DNA of 64,000 nt from Mediterranea sp. An20 (GTDB lineage: Bacteria > Bacteroidota > Bacteroidia > Bacteroidales > Bacteroidaceae): the NCBI RefSeq assembly GCF_002160055.1, contig NZ_NFJV01000009.1, positions 62,001-126,000 of the forward strand. The letters are read 5' to 3'. Positions within the stretch are counted from its first letter, which is position 1, and each line of letters starts with the position of its first letter. Position numbers and translations under genes: made by a program. The notes under the pieces were generated by a model. The model saw only the letters and a program-made list of their open reading frames with translations. It searched no databases and had not been told where the DNA came from. Below, piece after piece: positions 61,905 through 64,000 of this stretch.

Positions 61905-62477
61905 ATGAAAGCCGTAATAAATGTTGTTTTGCTTGTCTGTACAGTCGTGATGGCGTATGTCTGTTTCGACAGCATACGCACTCCTGTCCGTTTTGACAGA
62001 GCGCGGGCGTTGCGTGAGTCGGCAGTAAAGGCGCGGCTGTTGGATATACGCAAGGCCCAGTCTGCCTATTATCTGATGCACGGGCGGCGCTACACGGCAA
62101 GTTTCGATACGTTGATAGCCTTCGTGCAGACCGGTCGGTTGCCAGTCAGCTACAGGGAAGAAGGGGAAAACAAGGATACTTTTTGGATAGCTTTGCGTGA
62201 TACGCTTTATCCGAAAGGTTTTCAGCCGGATTCTTTGCGCTACATTCCTTATGGGAAAGGGGCGCAGTTTGAGATGGAAGTTCTCGGCAAGCTGAGTTCT
62301 TCGGGTTTGTCTTATTGCCTGCTGGAAGTCCGTGCACCGGCCGATACATACCTGGATGGTTTGGACCGTCGGAGTATCTTGGTTTGGAAAGACTTGCAGG
62401 AACAGCAGGGACGGTATGCCGGATTGAAGATTGGGGATTTGGAAATGCCTAATAACAATGCCGGTAACTGGGAATGA
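61905..62477 (+). CDS. Single-helix, pilin-like protein of unknown function
   Basis: 190 residues. One N-terminal membrane helix (about residues 4-22, VINVVLLVCTVVMAYVCF) continues as a long amphipathic helix KARLLDIRKAQSAYYLMHG, then RYTASFDTLIAFVQTG and a small beta-rich globular domain. This is the outline of type IV pseudopilins, though without a clear prepilin peptidase site. I know no function. It is followed by the DUF3822 gene at 13 nt. Confidence 0.65.
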   Translation: MKAVINVVLLVCTVVMAYVCFDSIRTPVRFDRARALRESAVKARLLDIRKAQSAYYLMHGRRYTASFDTLIAFVQTGRLPVSYREEGENKDTFWIALRDTLYPKGFQPDSLRYIPYGKGAQFEMEVLGKLSSSGLSYCLLEVRAPADTYLDGLDRRSILVWKDLQEQQGRYAGLKIGDLEMPNNNAGNWE

Positions 62478-62490
62478 AAATTTTTTGAAT

Positions 62491-63291
62491 ATGATGGATA
62501 CGATAGACTTCAATCAGGCGGAGCAATATACCTTAAGCATCCGTGTTGGCGCGGAGGGTGTGGTGGCAGGTGTGTTCAACCCGCTGGCAGAAAGCAGCAG
62601 TCAGGTGCTTCAGGTAGAGAATCTGCCTGTCGACGAATCTTTGTCGCTGACTGCCAATGTGCGGCAGCTTTTCGGAAAGCACGAATGGTTGCATAGCCGT
62701 TTCCGGCATGTCAATGTGCTGGTGGCTACCCGGCGTTTTACCTTGGTCCCTTCAGAATGGTTCGGCAAGGGGCAGGAAGCTGTGTTCTTCTATCACAATC
62801 ATCCTTGGCAAGGCAACGAGGAAGTCTTGGGCAACGCTTTGCGTACTACGGGGACCATGCTGCTGTTCGGCATGGACAAGAGTCTGCGTTTATGGCTGGA
62901 CGGGCAATATCCGGAAGTAAGATACTGTGCCCAGGTCGCCCCGTTGATTGAGGCTTTTGCCGCCCAGAGCCGTTTGGGTAATACGAGAAAGATGTTTGCC
63001 CACCTGCGTCGTGAATACATGGATGTGTGCTGTTATGACAATGGCCAATTGCTGCTTGCCAATTCGTATCCGTGCAGTTTGACTCCTGACCGCATTTATT
63101 ATTTGCTTTATGTATGGCAGTCGTTGGGTTTCGAACAGGAGCGGGATGAGTTGCATCTGTGTGGAGTGTTGGACGACAGGGACGCGCTTCTGTCCGGATT
63201 GAGGGAGTTTGTCCGGCAGGTATTTGTGATGAATCCGCCTCAGGATATTGACCTGCGGTCGGTGCTTTCTTTTGAGATTGAAAATAAATAA
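62491..63291 (+). CDS. DUF3822 family protein
   Basis: 266 residues from MMDTIDFNQAEQYT; a start one codon later is possible. It matches the Bacteroidetes family DUF3822: YTLSIRVGAEGVVAGVF, HVNVLVATRRFTLVPSEWF, FYHNHPW, and ELHLCGVLDDRDALLSGL. The strand order and the Gly-turn followed by a C-terminal helix and NPPQD resemble PilM/GspL actin-like folds. It has no signal peptide. It lies between the pilin-like gene and rsmD (5-nt gap). Confidence 0.75.
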   Translation: MMDTIDFNQAEQYTLSIRVGAEGVVAGVFNPLAESSSQVLQVENLPVDESLSLTANVRQLFGKHEWLHSRFRHVNVLVATRRFTLVPSEWFGKGQEAVFFYHNHPWQGNEEVLGNALRTTGTMLLFGMDKSLRLWLDGQYPEVRYCAQVAPLIEAFAAQSRLGNTRKMFAHLRREYMDVCCYDNGQLLLANSYPCSLTPDRIYYLLYVWQSLGFEQERDELHLCGVLDDRDALLSGLREFVRQVFVMNPPQDIDLRSVLSFEIENK

Positions 63292-63296
63292 AACTT

Positions 63297-63860
63297 ATGC
63301 GGGTAGTCAGTGGAATATACAAAGGGAGGCGGTTTGACATTCCGCGCTCTTTCAAGGCACGTCCTACGACGGATTTTGCCAAAGAGAATCTGTTTAATGT
63401 CTTGTCCAACCGGCTCGATTTCGAAGGCGGGCAGTTGCAAGCGCTCGATTTGTTTGCCGGTACGGGCAGCATCAGCCTGGAATTGTTGTCGCGCGGATTC
63501 GGTCAGGTAGTGTCGGTGGAGAAAGACCGTGATCATTATGCGTTTATCTGCCGGGTGATGAAAGAACTGGATACCGGCCATTGGCTGCCGGTGCGTGCCG
63601 ATGTCTTTAAGTTTGTGAAGAGCACCCACAGGCAGTTTGATTTCATCTTTGCAGACCCGCCTTATGAATTGGCGGGGTTGGAAACTCTTCCCGACCTGGT
63701 GCTGGGGAGCGGTTTGTTGAAACCGGAGGGGCTTTTCGTTTTGGAGCATGGCAAGAAAAACGATTTCAGTACCCATCCCTGTTATGCGGAACACCGGGTG
63801 TATGGCAGTGTCAATTTCAGTTTCTTCTGTCATCCCGACCGGCAGGAGCCATCAGAGTAA
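63297..63860 (+). CDS. rsmD: 16S rRNA (guanine966-N2)-methyltransferase
   Basis: 187 residues. It N2-methylates G966 of 16S rRNA (E. coli numbering). The N-terminal RVVSGIYKGRRFDIP, ARPTTDFAKENLFNVL, the SAM motif LDLFAGTGSISLELLSRG and the catalytic ADPPYEL are all family-standard. It starts 5 nt after DUF3822 and its end overlaps the opposite gene by 9 nt. Confidence 0.95.
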   Translation: MRVVSGIYKGRRFDIPRSFKARPTTDFAKENLFNVLSNRLDFEGGQLQALDLFAGTGSISLELLSRGFGQVVSVEKDRDHYAFICRVMKELDTGHWLPVRADVFKFVKSTHRQFDFIFADPPYELAGLETLPDLVLGSGLLKPEGLFVLEHGKKNDFSTHPCYAEHRVYGSVNFSFFCHPDRQEPSE

Positions 63861-64000
63861 CGGTGCCAGGAGCCGGACGATGCTTTCGGCTGCCCGCTGT
63901 TTCCAGGGGCGTTTCAGCCAGTTCTTCAGGAAAATCTGCTGGCAGTCGTGCTGGTCCTGCAGGAAGATTTCCCGCATTTGCAGGGCAGTTTCTGTGTCGT
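63852..64000 (-). CDS. Cardiolipin synthase C-terminus (partial)
   Basis: Only the last 49 or so residues are inside the window; the gene runs off the right edge. The visible end (LQMREIFLQDQHDC, LKNWLKRPWKQRAAES and RLLAPLL) matches the C-terminus of phospholipase D-type cardiolipin synthases, which join two phosphatidylglycerols. The HKD motifs would lie outside. It overlaps rsmD by 9 nt tail to tail. Confidence 0.6.
   Translation of the reverse strand, partial: DTETALQMREIFLQDQHDCQQIFLKNWLKRPWKQRAAESIVRLLAPLL

Noticed and set aside
1..64000. Prophage, insertion sequence or conjugative element
   Set aside because: No transposase, integrase, phage structural or transfer genes are present; genes are core-type throughout.

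Overview
The window reads as a chromosomal, mostly core-genome segment of a Bacteroidales bacterium (Bacteroidaceae-like: Bacteroides, Phocaeicola or a close relative; species not assigned). The evidence is the recurring Bacteroidetes promoter element TAnnTTTG (often TATCTTTG, sometimes with TTTG 19-22 bp upstream), many families largely confined to Bacteroidetes (DUF3276, DUF3822, DUF5606, PCMD lipoprotein, 6-bladed beta-propeller lipoprotein, a long-form NusB), a class A2-type beta-lactamase, and tRNA genes without encoded CCA. I see no prophage, insertion sequence, CRISPR array or rRNA operon. Both ends cut a gene: a lipoprotein at the left and a cardiolipin synthase-like protein at the right.

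Layout. 1-7.4 kb: lipoprotein, DUF418 and DUF3737 genes, a CPA2 cation/proton antiporter, an oxidoreductase, an S4 RNA-binding protein and pth. 7.4-12.7 kb: L25, DUF3276, nusB-yajC-ybbR-coaE-DUF5606 and tpx. 13-20 kb: SlyD-like FKBP, menA, a MATE transporter, DUF454, a TPR protein, glnS. 20-24.9 kb: phosphate uptake, with pstS divergent from pstC-pstA-pstB-phoU and 11-bp-spaced TTACA/TGTAA boxes between them. 25-34 kb: a small-RNA candidate, ribE, fcl, a Crp/Fnr regulator, a Ser-Lys-Glu tRNA cluster, DedA, an AspT/YidE-type transporter, class III fbp, gmd. 34.7-41.4 kb: an envelope block (PCMD lipoprotein, beta-barrel, FAD oxidoreductase, LuxR regulator, TonB receptor). 41.7-49 kb: a small XRE gene, DUF2007, a transformylase-only PurH homologue, DUF349, rsmA-mgtE, a YbhN-like membrane protein. 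49.4-64 kb: DPP IV, lipA, a membrane protein with a Nudix-like tail, an RsmI-like methylase, fabI, a HAD phosphatase, a radical SAM protein, a flavodiiron protein, nagB, a beta-lactamase, a RecD-like helicase, a pilin-like protein plus DUF3822, rsmD.

The most unusual signals are mainly non-coding. (1) A family of 22-bp tandem repeats (12-nt core RCTNCTTANNGC plus a 10-nt looser part) occurs in four intergenic regions roughly 7 kb apart. (2) PstC carries a roughly 130-residue periplasmic insert that shares a 12-residue identity with the neighbouring PstS. (3) The pstS/pstC gap holds a two-versus-three array of PhoP-box-like repeats. (4) A short transcription unit of about 90 nt has its own promoter and terminator upstream of ribE. 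(5) A pilin-like protein sits next to a DUF3822 protein that looks PilM/GspL-like. Functions come from reading motifs by eye without database searches.
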